Shown piece by piece: positions 1 through 7,626 of a stretch of DNA of 24,913 bases. Origin of the DNA: Bacillota bacterium (GTDB lineage Bacteria > Bacillota > Sulfobacillia > JABLXB01); NCBI GenBank assembly GCA_024653225.1, contig JANLGA010000023.1:1-24913 (forward strand), read 5' to 3'. A program made the position numbers and the translations under genes. The notes under the pieces are model-generated. The model was not told the origin of the DNA. It was given only the letters and a program-made list of their open reading frames with translations, and ran no database searches. How positions within the stretch are numbered: the first letter of the stretch is position 1; the number at the start of each line of letters is the position of its first letter.

Positions 1-1366
1 GCTCGTCCACGGTGACGAATCGGAACCCCCTTCGCCGCAGGTTGTCTATTACGACGGGGAGTGCCTTGATCGTGTTCTCCCTGCTGCCCCCCTCGGACGC
101 GAGCAGGCTCCCGCCGTCGTGGAACAGAATTATGTTTCCGTTACGGGCGCGGCTGCACTCCGCCACGATTTCCCGGTAGGAGGGCTCCGCCCAATCCATC
201 GAGCTCAGGTCCCACAGCACTATGGTGTACTTGTTGTTGCGGATGAGCTCGCAGGCTGCGTCCCCCGCAAGGCCCCTCGGCGGTCTGAACAGGTGCGGCC
301 GCACCCCGCACGCGTTGACGATGGCTTGTTCCGCCTTCGTCACCTCTCCGACTATCTTGTCCCTCGTGAGCAGCGGCATGTTGGCATGCGAATACGTGTG
401 GTTCCCCACCGCGTGGCCTTCCTCGACCACCCTGCGGGCGACGCCGGGAAAGCGCTCCACGTGCTTCCCGACCATGAAGAACGTGGCCGGAACGCCCTTC
501 TCCCGCAGGATGTCCAGTATGCGCGGCGTGTAGTCGGGGTCGGGACCGTCGTCAAACGTGAGTGCCACCATCCTCAGGCCCGGGCTGCCCGATCGCATGA
601 CACCCACCTGCAGGCCGAATCCCCTGTAGACGTACTTGTTGCCGAACCACAGGACAGCGGTGAGGACGGCCAACAAGGCGGCGGCGATCCTCAGGCCCGT
701 CCTCTTCCTCCGCACGGGCTCGTCGTCGGCTTCCTCATCGTTCTCCTCGTCCGCAAACGGCTCTTCCTCCGTGTGGACGACTTTGCCCTCCGATATTCGA
801 GCGAGACCGCCCGCCATCTGGATGACGGCCATCGCCGACATGACTACCCCGTATATCACGTACACGTCGCGTCGCTTGTCCAGGTACAGGATGAGCGGCA
901 GGGCCCCGAAGCCCAACACCCAGCTGACGGACACATACCTCGTGAGCGCGAAAGAAACGCACCAGAGGCAAAGCAGCACCGTGACCGACAGGGGTACCAG
1001 CGGCAACATGGCCCCGACGGCCACCGCCACGCCCCTCTGGCGCTGCATGAGACCCAGGAACGGCTGCAGGTGGCCGAGCGACACGAAAACCCCCGCGATC
1101 ATTGCGGCCATGCGCGATTCAAGGAGGCATCTCGAAGCCGATACCGCGAGGATCCCCTTGGAAGCGTTGACGAACACGGCGGGCGCTTCAGCGGCGCCCG
1201 CCAGAAGGCGCTTTGCAAGGCCGCGGTTCGCTGCGGCGAAACGCCTCGGGTCGAGTCCCGCCCTCTTGAGGGCCCGCTTCAGGAAAGCGGCTATCACGTG
1301 ACCGGGCAGCGATCCAAGCACGTACGAGGCCATTGCCGCCACTGCGAATCCGTACAAGTCCGACAT
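1..1366 (-). CDS. PlsY-like membrane domain fused to NodB polysaccharide deacetylase (C-terminus cut by window edge)
   Basis: 455 codons are visible and the C-terminus runs off the left edge. Residues about 8-190 are hydrophobic and align with the acyltransferase PlsY: GSLP at 18-21, SKGILAV at 69-75, GHLQPFL at 98-104, RGVAVAVG at 111-118 and TRYVSVSWVLG at 142-152. The PlsY catalytic SGN-GATN loop is absent and GGKG is replaced by QRQRG, so acyl transfer is unlikely. An acidic linker (about 198-217) and a further membrane helix (about 225-244) lead to a complete-looking NodB domain: TFDDGPD at 270-276, NHTYSH at 322-327, RPPRG at 361-365 and LFHDGG at 414-419. These supply the metal-binding Asp/His/His triad and the substrate groove, so this half should deacetylate an extracytoplasmic polysaccharide, plausibly peptidoglycan or spore cortex. 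It follows spoIVA. ATG at 1366 is preceded by GTG at 1369 and the ribosome site is poor, so the start is uncertain. Confidence 0.85.
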   Translation of the reverse strand, partial: MSDLYGFAVAAMASYVLGSLPGHVIAAFLKRALKRAGLDPRRFAAANRGLAKRLLAGAAEAPAVFVNASKGILAVSASRCLLESRMAAMIAGVFVSLGHLQPFLGLMQRQRGVAVAVGAMLPLVPLSVTVLLCLWCVSFALTRYVSVSWVLGFGALPLILYLDKRRDVYVIYGVVMSAMAVIQMAGGLARISEGKVVHTEEEPFADEENDEEADDEPVRRKRTGLRIAAALLAVLTAVLWFGNKYVYRGFGLQVGVMRSGSPGLRMVALTFDDGPDPDYTPRILDILREKGVPATFFMVGKHVERFPGVARRVVEEGHAVGNHTYSHANMPLLTRDKIVGEVTKAEQAIVNACGVRPHLFRPPRGLAGDAACELIRNNKYTIVLWDLSSMDWAEPSYREIVAECSRARNGNIILFHDGGSLLASEGGSRENTIKALPVVIDNLRRRGFRFVTVDE

Positions 1367-1424
1367 CACTCCGACATGCTTGCTGACTGGCGGTATTCTT
1401 CAATGTTCGACTACATCCTTCTGT

Positions 1425-1478
1425 AAAGAAAAAGGCAGGCCGCCCGTCCTCCGTCTCCCGATGGGACAAGGGTCCTGC
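1425..1478 (-). terminator. Probable rho-independent terminator of spoIVA
   Basis: Read on the minus strand just after the spoIVA stop, GCAGG pairs with CCTGC and inner GTCC pairs with GGAC. This is an imperfect, bulged stem, followed at once by TTTTTCTTT. It lies between spoIVA and the PlsY-like/NodB gene, so the latter probably depends on read-through or its own promoter. Confidence 0.5.
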
Positions 1479-1482
1479 GAGT

Positions 1483-2961
1483 CTAGAGAATGATGCAAAT
1501 CAAGCCCGCGCCGCCCTCGTTCACTATGCGCGTGAGGGCCTCCTGGAGCTTCTCCTGCGCGTTCTCCGGCATCCTGTACAGCTTGTTCTGGATCCCCTCT
1601 CTCATCAGGTCGTGCAGGGATTTCCCGAAGATGTCCGACTCCCATATCTTCTTCGGGTCGTCCTCGAACTGGTCGAGCAGGTACTTCACCAGCTCTTCGC
1701 ACTGCTTCTCGGTGCCTATGAGCGGCGTCACCTCCGTGGATATGTCGGCGCGGATCAGGTGTATGGACGGCGCCCTGGCCCTCAGGCGCACGCCGAAGCG
1801 GTTGCCCTGCCTGATGAGCTCCGGCTCCTCGAATATCATCTCCGAGATCCTGGGAGGCACCATCCCGTAGCCGATGTCCCGCACCTCCCTGAGACCGTCC
1901 GCCACCTTGTCGTACTCCTGCTTCGCCGCGCTGTACGCCTTCATTATCTTCAGGAGGTCGCTCTTGTCGCTCATCGTCTCCCCGGTGACCTCGCCCAGGA
2001 CATCGAAGAACAGCTGCTCCCGCGCGCTTATCTCGATGGTGGCTATTCCCGTTCCCATCTCCATCTGTCGCAGCGACACCTCGTGAATGAGCTCGTTTCG
2101 CGACAGCCTGTTCACGGCCCTGTCAACGTCCTTCAGCCTCTTCACATTCGCGACGGCGTCCCTGACCACGACCTCGAATTTCTCCCTCAGCCAGTGTTTC
2201 GCCTCGAGGTCGTCAATCCACCTTGGGAGGGTTATGTTCACCTCCCTCACGGGGAACTCGTACAATAGCTGTTCCAGTACCAGCACGATGTCGTCCTGGG
2301 TCAAGTTGTTGCAGTCCACCGGTATCACCGAGACGTCGTACTTATCTTCGAGCTCCCCGGCCAGCCGGGACGCCTCTTTCGAGAAGGGATCGGTCGTGTT
2401 CAGTATCACTATGAAGGGCTTCCCCATCTCCTTGAGTTCCCCTACGACCCTCTCCTCGGCGGGCACGTAGGCTTCTCTCGGGATGGCGGTTATGCTCCCG
2501 TCGGTGGTTACAACGAGGCCGAGGGTCGAATGTTCGGAGATGACCTTCTGAGTGCCGATCTCCGCGGCTTCCTGGAACGGGATCTCGTGGTCCACCCACG
2601 GGGTGAGGACCATCCGCTGTCCATCGCTTTCCTCGTAGCCGAGCGCGCCCCGGACGACGTATCCGGTGCAGTCCACCAACCTCACGCGGAACGAGATATT
2701 GTCTTTAAGGGATATCTCGACGCTCTCGTCCGGGACGAATTTCGGTTCCACCGTCATTATCGTGAGCCCGGCGGCCGCCTGGGGAAGCGCGTCTTTAGCC
2801 CTCTCCCTGTCGTTCGCGTCCCTTATGTTGGGCAAGACCAGGAGCTCCATGAATTTCCTGATGAATGTGGACTTCCCCGACCGAACGGGACCCACGACGC
2901 CTATGTATATGTCTCCGCCGGTGCGTTCGGCTATGTCCTTCAGAACATCGAATTTCTCCAT
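1483..2961 (-). CDS. spoIVA: Stage IV sporulation protein A (spore coat morphogenetic ATPase)
   Basis: SpoIVA is an ATP-hydrolysing cytoskeletal protein of the mother cell. It polymerises on the forespore surface, anchors the coat basement layer, and is also needed for cortex formation. The 492-residue product has the usual family length. The P-loop GPVRSGKST is at residues 24-32 with Lys30, where it lies in the Bacillus protein, and the protein ends in the family-typical GLICIIL. The frame is open 15 codons further upstream, but ATG at 2961 follows AGGGGGG at a good distance and gives the conserved beginning MEKFDVLKDI. The gene stands alone between two probable terminators, so it should have its own, presumably SigE-type, promoter. 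The only hint is AATATGAAT at 2994-3002 (minus), a loose match I do not call. Confidence 0.97.
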   Translation of the reverse strand: MEKFDVLKDIAERTGGDIYIGVVGPVRSGKSTFIRKFMELLVLPNIRDANDRERAKDALPQAAAGLTIMTVEPKFVPDESVEISLKDNISFRVRLVDCTGYVVRGALGYEESDGQRMVLTPWVDHEIPFQEAAEIGTQKVISEHSTLGLVVTTDGSITAIPREAYVPAEERVVGELKEMGKPFIVILNTTDPFSKEASRLAGELEDKYDVSVIPVDCNNLTQDDIVLVLEQLLYEFPVREVNITLPRWIDDLEAKHWLREKFEVVVRDAVANVKRLKDVDRAVNRLSRNELIHEVSLRQMEMGTGIATIEISAREQLFFDVLGEVTGETMSDKSDLLKIMKAYSAAKQEYDKVADGLREVRDIGYGMVPPRISEMIFEEPELIRQGNRFGVRLRARAPSIHLIRADISTEVTPLIGTEKQCEELVKYLLDQFEDDPKKIWESDIFGKSLHDLMREGIQNKLYRMPENAQEKLQEALTRIVNEGGAGLICIIL

Positions 2962-3024
2962 GCAGGTATTCCCCCCTTGCTCTCGGACACCACATTCATA
3001 TTCCAAGCCCCGGCGGAACTTTCC

Positions 3025-3062
3025 GAAAAAGAAACAGCCCGCCGGAAGATGACTCCCGGCGG
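3025..3062 (-). terminator. Rho-independent terminator after gpsA
   Basis: On the minus strand CCGCCGG and CCGGCGG (3056-3062 and 3039-3045) form a stem. It is extended by three further pairs, one of them G-U, around the loop TCAT, and is followed by GCTGTTTCTTTTT. It closes the DUF1614-to-gpsA run and insulates spoIVA. Confidence 0.85.
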
Positions 3063-3079
3063 CTGCGTTCGGGTGACGG

Positions 3080-4096
3080 TCACTCGTTCTTCTTTCCGCG
3101 CGTCATTATCTCCGGGACGACGTCGCCCGGTCTTCGCTTCTCGAAGAGCACTTCGTATACCTTTTCCGACACGGGCATCTCCACGGACAGAGAGGCGGCG
3201 AGGGCCACCGCGCATCTGGTCGTCCCCGCCCCCTCGACGAGCGCGCGCGACCTGCGAACGAACTGTTCGAGGGTCTCGCCGCGCGCCAATGCCACCCCTG
3301 CACGCCTGTTCCTGCTGTGTTCCCCCGTGCACGTCAACACCAGGTCGCCCATTCCGGCCAGCCCGGAAAACGTGTACCTGTCCGCCCCGAGGGCGATGCC
3401 CAAACGGGCGATCTCGGCAAGTCCCCTGGTGATCAGGGCCGCCCGCGCATTGAAGCCCAGGCCGAGGCCCTCGGCCATCCCGACCGCTATCGCTATCACG
3501 TTTTTGAGGGCGCCCGCTATCTCGACCCCCACCGTGTCGCTGTTCGTGTACACCCTGAAATTGGGGGTCATGAGCGCGTCCTGCACCGCAACCCTGGCCG
3601 ACTCGTCCGCCCCTGCGACGACGGTGGCGCTGGGCAGCCCCGCCGCCACTTCCACTGCGAAGTTCGGCCCCGATAAGGCGGTGTACGCCCTGAACCTGTC
3701 GCCCAGTTCGCGCCTAGCCACCTCGGTGATCCTCTGCGCCGTGGATTCCTCCAGACCCTTGCACGTGGACACGAAAACCGGGGGCGTCCCGGCCCTGTCC
3801 GAGGCGGCCCCGTCCATGTACCGGGCCACCTCTCTCGAGACAGCGGCCGCGGCCGACGAGGGGACCGCGAGGAACACGAGCGCCGCACCTCGGAGGGCGG
3901 CCGCCATGTCCGCCGTGGCGACCGCACCCTCGACCTTGATTCCCGGGAGGTAATCACAGTTCTCGTGCAGGGCGTTGAAGCGCTCGACGGCTTCCGCCCT
4001 GCGACCCCAAATCACTACCTCGTTTCCGGCCTCCGACAGGGGCACAGCCAACGCCGTGCCCCAAGCGCCGAGGCCGAGAATGCACACCTTCTGCAC
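3080..4096 (-). CDS. gpsA: NAD(P)H-dependent glycerol-3-phosphate dehydrogenase
   Basis: GpsA reduces dihydroxyacetone phosphate to sn-glycerol 3-phosphate, the backbone of phospholipids and the substrate of PlsY. The product (338 residues from the chosen start) has the dinucleotide motif GLGAWG near residue 8, the motifs CKGLE and SGPNFA, the catalytic-lysine segment AGALKNVIAIAVG (Lys about 198), and GMGDLVLTC in the C-terminal helical domain. An ATG lies five codons upstream at 4111, but GTG at 4096 directly follows GGGAGGAG and gives the usual start just before the Rossmann strand. It is the last gene of the run, 21 nt after der. In many relatives plsY lies between these two genes; here it does not. 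Confidence 0.96.
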   Translation of the reverse strand: MQKVCILGLGAWGTALAVPLSEAGNEVVIWGRRAEAVERFNALHENCDYLPGIKVEGAVATADMAAALRGAALVFLAVPSSAAAAVSREVARYMDGAASDRAGTPPVFVSTCKGLEESTAQRITEVARRELGDRFRAYTALSGPNFAVEVAAGLPSATVVAGADESARVAVQDALMTPNFRVYTNSDTVGVEIAGALKNVIAIAVGMAEGLGLGFNARAALITRGLAEIARLGIALGADRYTFSGLAGMGDLVLTCTGEHSRNRRAGVALARGETLEQFVRRSRALVEGAGTTRCAVALAASLSVEMPVSEKVYEVLFEKRRPGDVVPEIMTRGKKNE

Positions 4097-4117
4097 GCGC
4101 TCTCCTCCCATTTGCCG

Positions 4118-5437
4118 CTACCGTCTCTCGCGGAACTTCAGGATCAGGGGCGTACCCTCGAATCCGAACGATTCCCGTATCCGATCCTCGAGGTACCTCG
4201 CATACGACTCTTGGGCCATCTCTGGCCTGTTCACGAACAGAACGAAGAAGGGCGGCCGTACGCCGGCTTGCGTCGCGTAGAAGAGCCTGAGCTGTTTGCC
4301 CTTCTCCGACGGCGGCGGGGACAGGGCGAACGCATCCCGCAGCACGCGGTTGAGGTCCGCCGTGGCCACCCTCCGGGAGTGCTGTGCGGCCGCGAGGGCG
4401 AGCGACCGCGTGAGCCGTTCAATGCCCGACCCCTTGACCGCGGACGTGAACACGACCGGAGCGTAGGGGGCGAAACCCAAGCGCCACCTGGAAAGCCGGA
4501 CGAATTCCTCCCGAAATCTCTTGCCGGAACCGCCCGGATCCACAAGGTCCCACTTGTTGAAGCACAACACCAGCCCCTTGCCCCGGGCGTGCACGCGGGC
4601 ACCGATCTTCCTGTCCTGGTCCGTGACCCCGTCCTCCGCGGACATGACGAGCACGGTCACGTCCGACCTGTCCACAGCCCTGAAGGCCCTGGTGACGCTG
4701 TACTTCTCGATTCGCCGCTCGATCCTGCCCCACCTGCGGATCCCGGCGGTGTCCACCAGTACGAATCGCCGCCCCTCCGTCTCAAACGGGACATCCACCG
4801 CGTCCCTCGTGGTCCCGGGTTCAGCCGATACGACGAGGCGGGGTTCGCCTAAAATGCAGTTCAAGAGCGATGACTTCCCCACGTTGGGTCGCCCCACCAC
4901 GGCAACCCTGACGCGGTCGCCCGCCCCCTCTTCCCCGCCGGACTCGGGCAGCAGCGCCACCACCCTGTCCAGCAGGTCCCCAATGCCGATCCCGTGGGCC
5001 GCGGACACGACGGCCGGCTCGTCGAACCCCAGCTCGGACGCCTCGCCTTCCGCGACCCCGGGCGCGATTCCTTCGGCTTTGTTGACGACCAGTATGGTCG
5101 GCGTGCCGGCCCTCCTCACGATATCCGCGGCGTCGCGGTCCGAGGGGAGCACGCCCGCCCTCGCGTCAACCACGAGCAAGACCAGGTCCGCCTCAGACAG
5201 GGCCGCTTCCACCTGCAGCCTGACCTGGTTCGCCAGCTCGTCCCCGCCGTCCGCAACCAGCCCTCCCGTATCCACCAGGGTGAAGGGCTTGCCATTCCAG
5301 TCGGTCCGGCACACGATGCGGTCTCTCGTCACCCCGGGGATGTCCTCGACTATGGAGACCCGTTTCTGCACTATCCTGTTGAACAGCGCCGACTTGCCGA
5401 CGTTGGGTCTTCCTATTATGGCCACGACGGGGCTCAA
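4118..5437 (-). CDS. der: Ribosome-assembly GTPase Der (EngA)
   Basis: Der is a double-GTPase needed for 50S subunit maturation. The 439-residue product has two G domains, each starting with GRPNVGKS (about residues 9-16 and in mid-protein), DTGG/DTAG G3 motifs, NKAE and NKWD G4 motifs, and a C-terminal KH-like domain (RLFYATQAG...PPFFVLFVN). The frame stays open to 5578 but that extension is low-complexity Arg/Gly and not family-like. TTG at 5437 gives LSPVVAIIGRPN, and its TTGA overlaps the TGA stop of the upstream DUF512 gene, so translation is probably coupled. Confidence 0.96.
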   Translation of the reverse strand: MSPVVAIIGRPNVGKSALFNRIVQKRVSIVEDIPGVTRDRIVCRTDWNGKPFTLVDTGGLVADGGDELANQVRLQVEAALSEADLVLLVVDARAGVLPSDRDAADIVRRAGTPTILVVNKAEGIAPGVAEGEASELGFDEPAVVSAAHGIGIGDLLDRVVALLPESGGEEGAGDRVRVAVVGRPNVGKSSLLNCILGEPRLVVSAEPGTTRDAVDVPFETEGRRFVLVDTAGIRRWGRIERRIEKYSVTRAFRAVDRSDVTVLVMSAEDGVTDQDRKIGARVHARGKGLVLCFNKWDLVDPGGSGKRFREEFVRLSRWRLGFAPYAPVVFTSAVKGSGIERLTRSLALAAAQHSRRVATADLNRVLRDAFALSPPPSEKGKQLRLFYATQAGVRPPFFVLFVNRPEMAQESYARYLEDRIRESFGFEGTPLILKFRERR

Positions 5438-6762
5438 GCCGCGCGCCCACCTTCCTCTTCCAATACGCGCAGGAGGTCGGCCGGACCCGGCCCGGCCGGC
5501 ACCACCCCGCATCCCAATGTGTCCGCCATCTGGTCGAGGGTCATCCCGTCGAGAAACGAGCCGTCCCTGAGCGAACACGACGGCACCACGACCAGGTCGC
5601 CGGGGTCGAGTGCTCGCAATGCCAGGACTATGTCACAACCCGTCAGAAGCCCCGACACGGATACGCTCTCCCCGAAGAACCGGTTCGGGACCGGCACGAC
5701 CCTCACGCGAAGGCCTTCGATCCCACTGAGACGCCCCGCCGCCTCCTCCAGGAGCGGCGCCGCCAGCGTGCCGCATACGACGGCGGCGCGCAGGCTGCGC
5801 CCCAGGAAACGCGGCAGGCGGAGCCGACGGAGCTCCTCCGAGAACGCGGCCGCCATCCCGATGCCGTTCTCGTACTGCGGAAAGTCCTCGTAGAATTCGA
5901 CCGGCGGGAGAGGTTCGCCGGCCCCGAGGAACACCTCGTCCGCCAGGAACAGGAACCCGTATCCGAGTCGCCGCTTCAACCGTCGCCGGCGGTCCCGCCA
6001 CCACTCGACGAGCCGGCGCCTGAGCCCCGGGCCGACGGGGGTCACGGATCGGTTCGAGAATCTCGTGGTACCCACGGGCACGACCCCGACTGAAGCGACT
6101 CCGGGCCACAGCGCCGAAAGATCGGTGACAGTCGAATCGAGGTCCGCCCCGTCATTGATCCCCGGGACCACGACGACCTGGGCATGTACCTTTATGCCCG
6201 AATCGGTGAGCAGTCGAAGCCGGCCCATGATGTCACCGGCTTCCGGAACACCGAGGAGCATCCGCCTCAGGCGTTCGTCCGTCGAGTGCACGGACACGTA
6301 CAGGGGGCTCAATCTCTGTCGGGCGATCCTGTCGAAGTCGCGCGCGGTCATGTTCGTCATGGTGATGAAATTGCCGTGGAGAAACGAGAGCCGGTAATCA
6401 TCGTCCTTGAGGTAGAGGGTCCGCCTCATCCCCGGCGGCAAACCATCCACGAAACAGAACGGGCACGCGTTTCGACACCTCATGACCTCGTCGAATACCT
6501 CGGAGTCGAACTGTAACCCGATGCGCTCGTCCGGGTGTTTCTCGACTCGAAAGGAAACGGGAGAGCCACACGGGTCCTCGATCTCGAGTTCCACCAAGGG
6601 CTCCGCACACTGGAACATGAAGTCTATGACGTCCCTGGGAACGCAGCCGTTCACGCGAATCAACCGGCTGCCCGGCTCGATCCCAAGCCGTTCAGCTATG
6701 CTGCCCTCGTCCACCGAGGATATGACGGCCGTCGGGCGGCCCGTTTCGCAATTCCCGGACAT
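5434..6762 (-). CDS. DUF512 family protein: PDZ-like domain plus radical-SAM-like Fe-S domain
   Basis: The 442-residue protein starts with a PDZ-like segment (about 10-70, with IAERLGIEPGSRLIRVNG). It is followed by a radical-SAM-type cluster motif, Cys-X3-Cys-X2-Cys at Cys96, Cys100 and Cys103 (CRNACPFC). The next part (LHGNFITMTNM, YVSVHSTDE, QVVVVPGINDG) matches the DUF512 family known from Clostridia and cyanobacteria. The C-terminal region (about 330-430) resembles the DUF512 domain proper. The family's reaction is not established; the motif implies a [4Fe-4S] cluster and probably S-adenosylmethionine chemistry. The gene is 34 nt after the DUF3189 gene and overlaps der by 4 bases. The ribosome site before ATG 6762 is weak (AAAAAGAA). 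Confidence 0.9.
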   Translation of the reverse strand: MSGNCETGRPTAVISSVDEGSIAERLGIEPGSRLIRVNGCVPRDVIDFMFQCAEPLVELEIEDPCGSPVSFRVEKHPDERIGLQFDSEVFDEVMRCRNACPFCFVDGLPPGMRRTLYLKDDDYRLSFLHGNFITMTNMTARDFDRIARQRLSPLYVSVHSTDERLRRMLLGVPEAGDIMGRLRLLTDSGIKVHAQVVVVPGINDGADLDSTVTDLSALWPGVASVGVVPVGTTRFSNRSVTPVGPGLRRRLVEWWRDRRRRLKRRLGYGFLFLADEVFLGAGEPLPPVEFYEDFPQYENGIGMAAAFSEELRRLRLPRFLGRSLRAAVVCGTLAAPLLEEAAGRLSGIEGLRVRVVPVPNRFFGESVSVSGLLTGCDIVLALRALDPGDLVVVPSCSLRDGSFLDGMTLDQMADTLGCGVVPAGPGPADLLRVLEEEGGRAA

Positions 6763-6796
6763 TTCTTTTTCATTATGGGGCAGGCGCCGGGACCCG

Positions 6797-7609
6797 TCAA
6801 CCGAAACCGGCCTCGAACCCCGGTTTCGACAATCTCAGCCGGGTCCGGCAAGCGAGCGACACGTAGTCCCAGTAGTCCCGCCTTATCCCCGTCGCGGCGA
6901 GGACCCTGCCCGGTCCTGTGACCCCCAGCCTGCGCGACATGAAGCCCCCGATCCGCACCAGTGTCCCCGCGAGGTGAAGGCAGTCCACCAGCACGATGCG
7001 GCGGGAGAGACCGCACAACCGGATCAAGTCCTCCAGGAATCTCCGCGACGGCGAGGCCCTGGGCCCCAGCCCCACCACGAATACGCCCACGCCCGATTCG
7101 TCCACGCCGAGCATGTGCGGTTCCCCGATCTCTCGATGGCGGACGCGGTCGAACCACCGAAGCGCGCATATCTCTCGAACCGACGGCACCCGCCCGGCCG
7201 GAAGGAAACCCAGGTGGATGGAGGCGACGACCACGGAGGAGTGTGCGGATCCGTAACAATGGTAGAACACATTAAGCTCCCTCGCCGCCTCCCCGGCCGA
7301 GGATTCCCTCGCAGGCTTTTCGGTCAGTTCGGCGGCGGCCGGTTCGGGAACCAGGACAACCTCCCCGGTCCCTGGGAAAAGAGAGAGGACCCCGGACGAC
7401 AGCCTCAGGCACACCGCCGCCGAGGCTGCGCCGCCGAATCCGACGGCATAGAGTCCTCTCCCCGCTGGATCCACGCCGATCTCGTGGATCTCCCCGGCCG
7501 CGCTCGACTCCGGAGGCAGCGGGCGGCCCGGGGTTCGCCTCCCCGCGTCCCGAAGCGCCGCCGCCACCGCCGGTCGCGGGGAGCCGGGGGACCAGTACAG
7601 CAGCTTCAC
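6797..7609 (-). CDS. DUF3189 family protein, apparently a tandem duplication
   Basis: The 270-residue product has a C-terminal half (about 113-260) typical of DUF3189: YHCYGSAHSSVVVASIHLG, then LGVDESGVGVFVVGLG and a late IVLVDCLHLAGTLVRIGG. The N-terminal half repeats part of this fold in degenerate form: MKLLYWSPGSPRPAVAAAL matches the first strand, and IGVDPAGRGLYAVGFG aligns with LGVDESGVGVFVVGLG. The His/Cys residues of the YHCYGSAHSS motif are lost in the N-terminal copy (YWSPGSPRPA). DUF3189 proteins occur in spore-forming Firmicutes; their function is unknown. It lies 17 nt after spoIIP in the same operon. The start is GTG 7609 with a weak ribosome site (CGGGGTC). Confidence 0.85.
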   Translation of the reverse strand: MKLLYWSPGSPRPAVAAALRDAGRRTPGRPLPPESSAAGEIHEIGVDPAGRGLYAVGFGGAASAAVCLRLSSGVLSLFPGTGEVVLVPEPAAAELTEKPARESSAGEAARELNVFYHCYGSAHSSVVVASIHLGFLPAGRVPSVREICALRWFDRVRHREIGEPHMLGVDESGVGVFVVGLGPRASPSRRFLEDLIRLCGLSRRIVLVDCLHLAGTLVRIGGFMSRRLGVTGPGRVLAATGIRRDYWDYVSLACRTRLRLSKPGFEAGFG

Positions 7610-7626
7610 GCCGCGTGCCGACCCCG

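Noticed and set aside
119..1426. 435-codon open frame on the plus strand
   Set aside because: It is antisense to the PlsY-like/NodB gene. Its product is Arg/His/Pro-rich without motifs, as expected for the complement of a GC-rich gene.
2994..3002. AATATGAAT as a SigE-type -10 for spoIVA
   Set aside because: Match to the consensus is loose and no convincing -35 lies at the right distance.
5438..5578. 47-residue N-terminal extension of Der
   Set aside because: It overlaps the DUF512 gene, is Arg/Gly low complexity, and is absent from the family.
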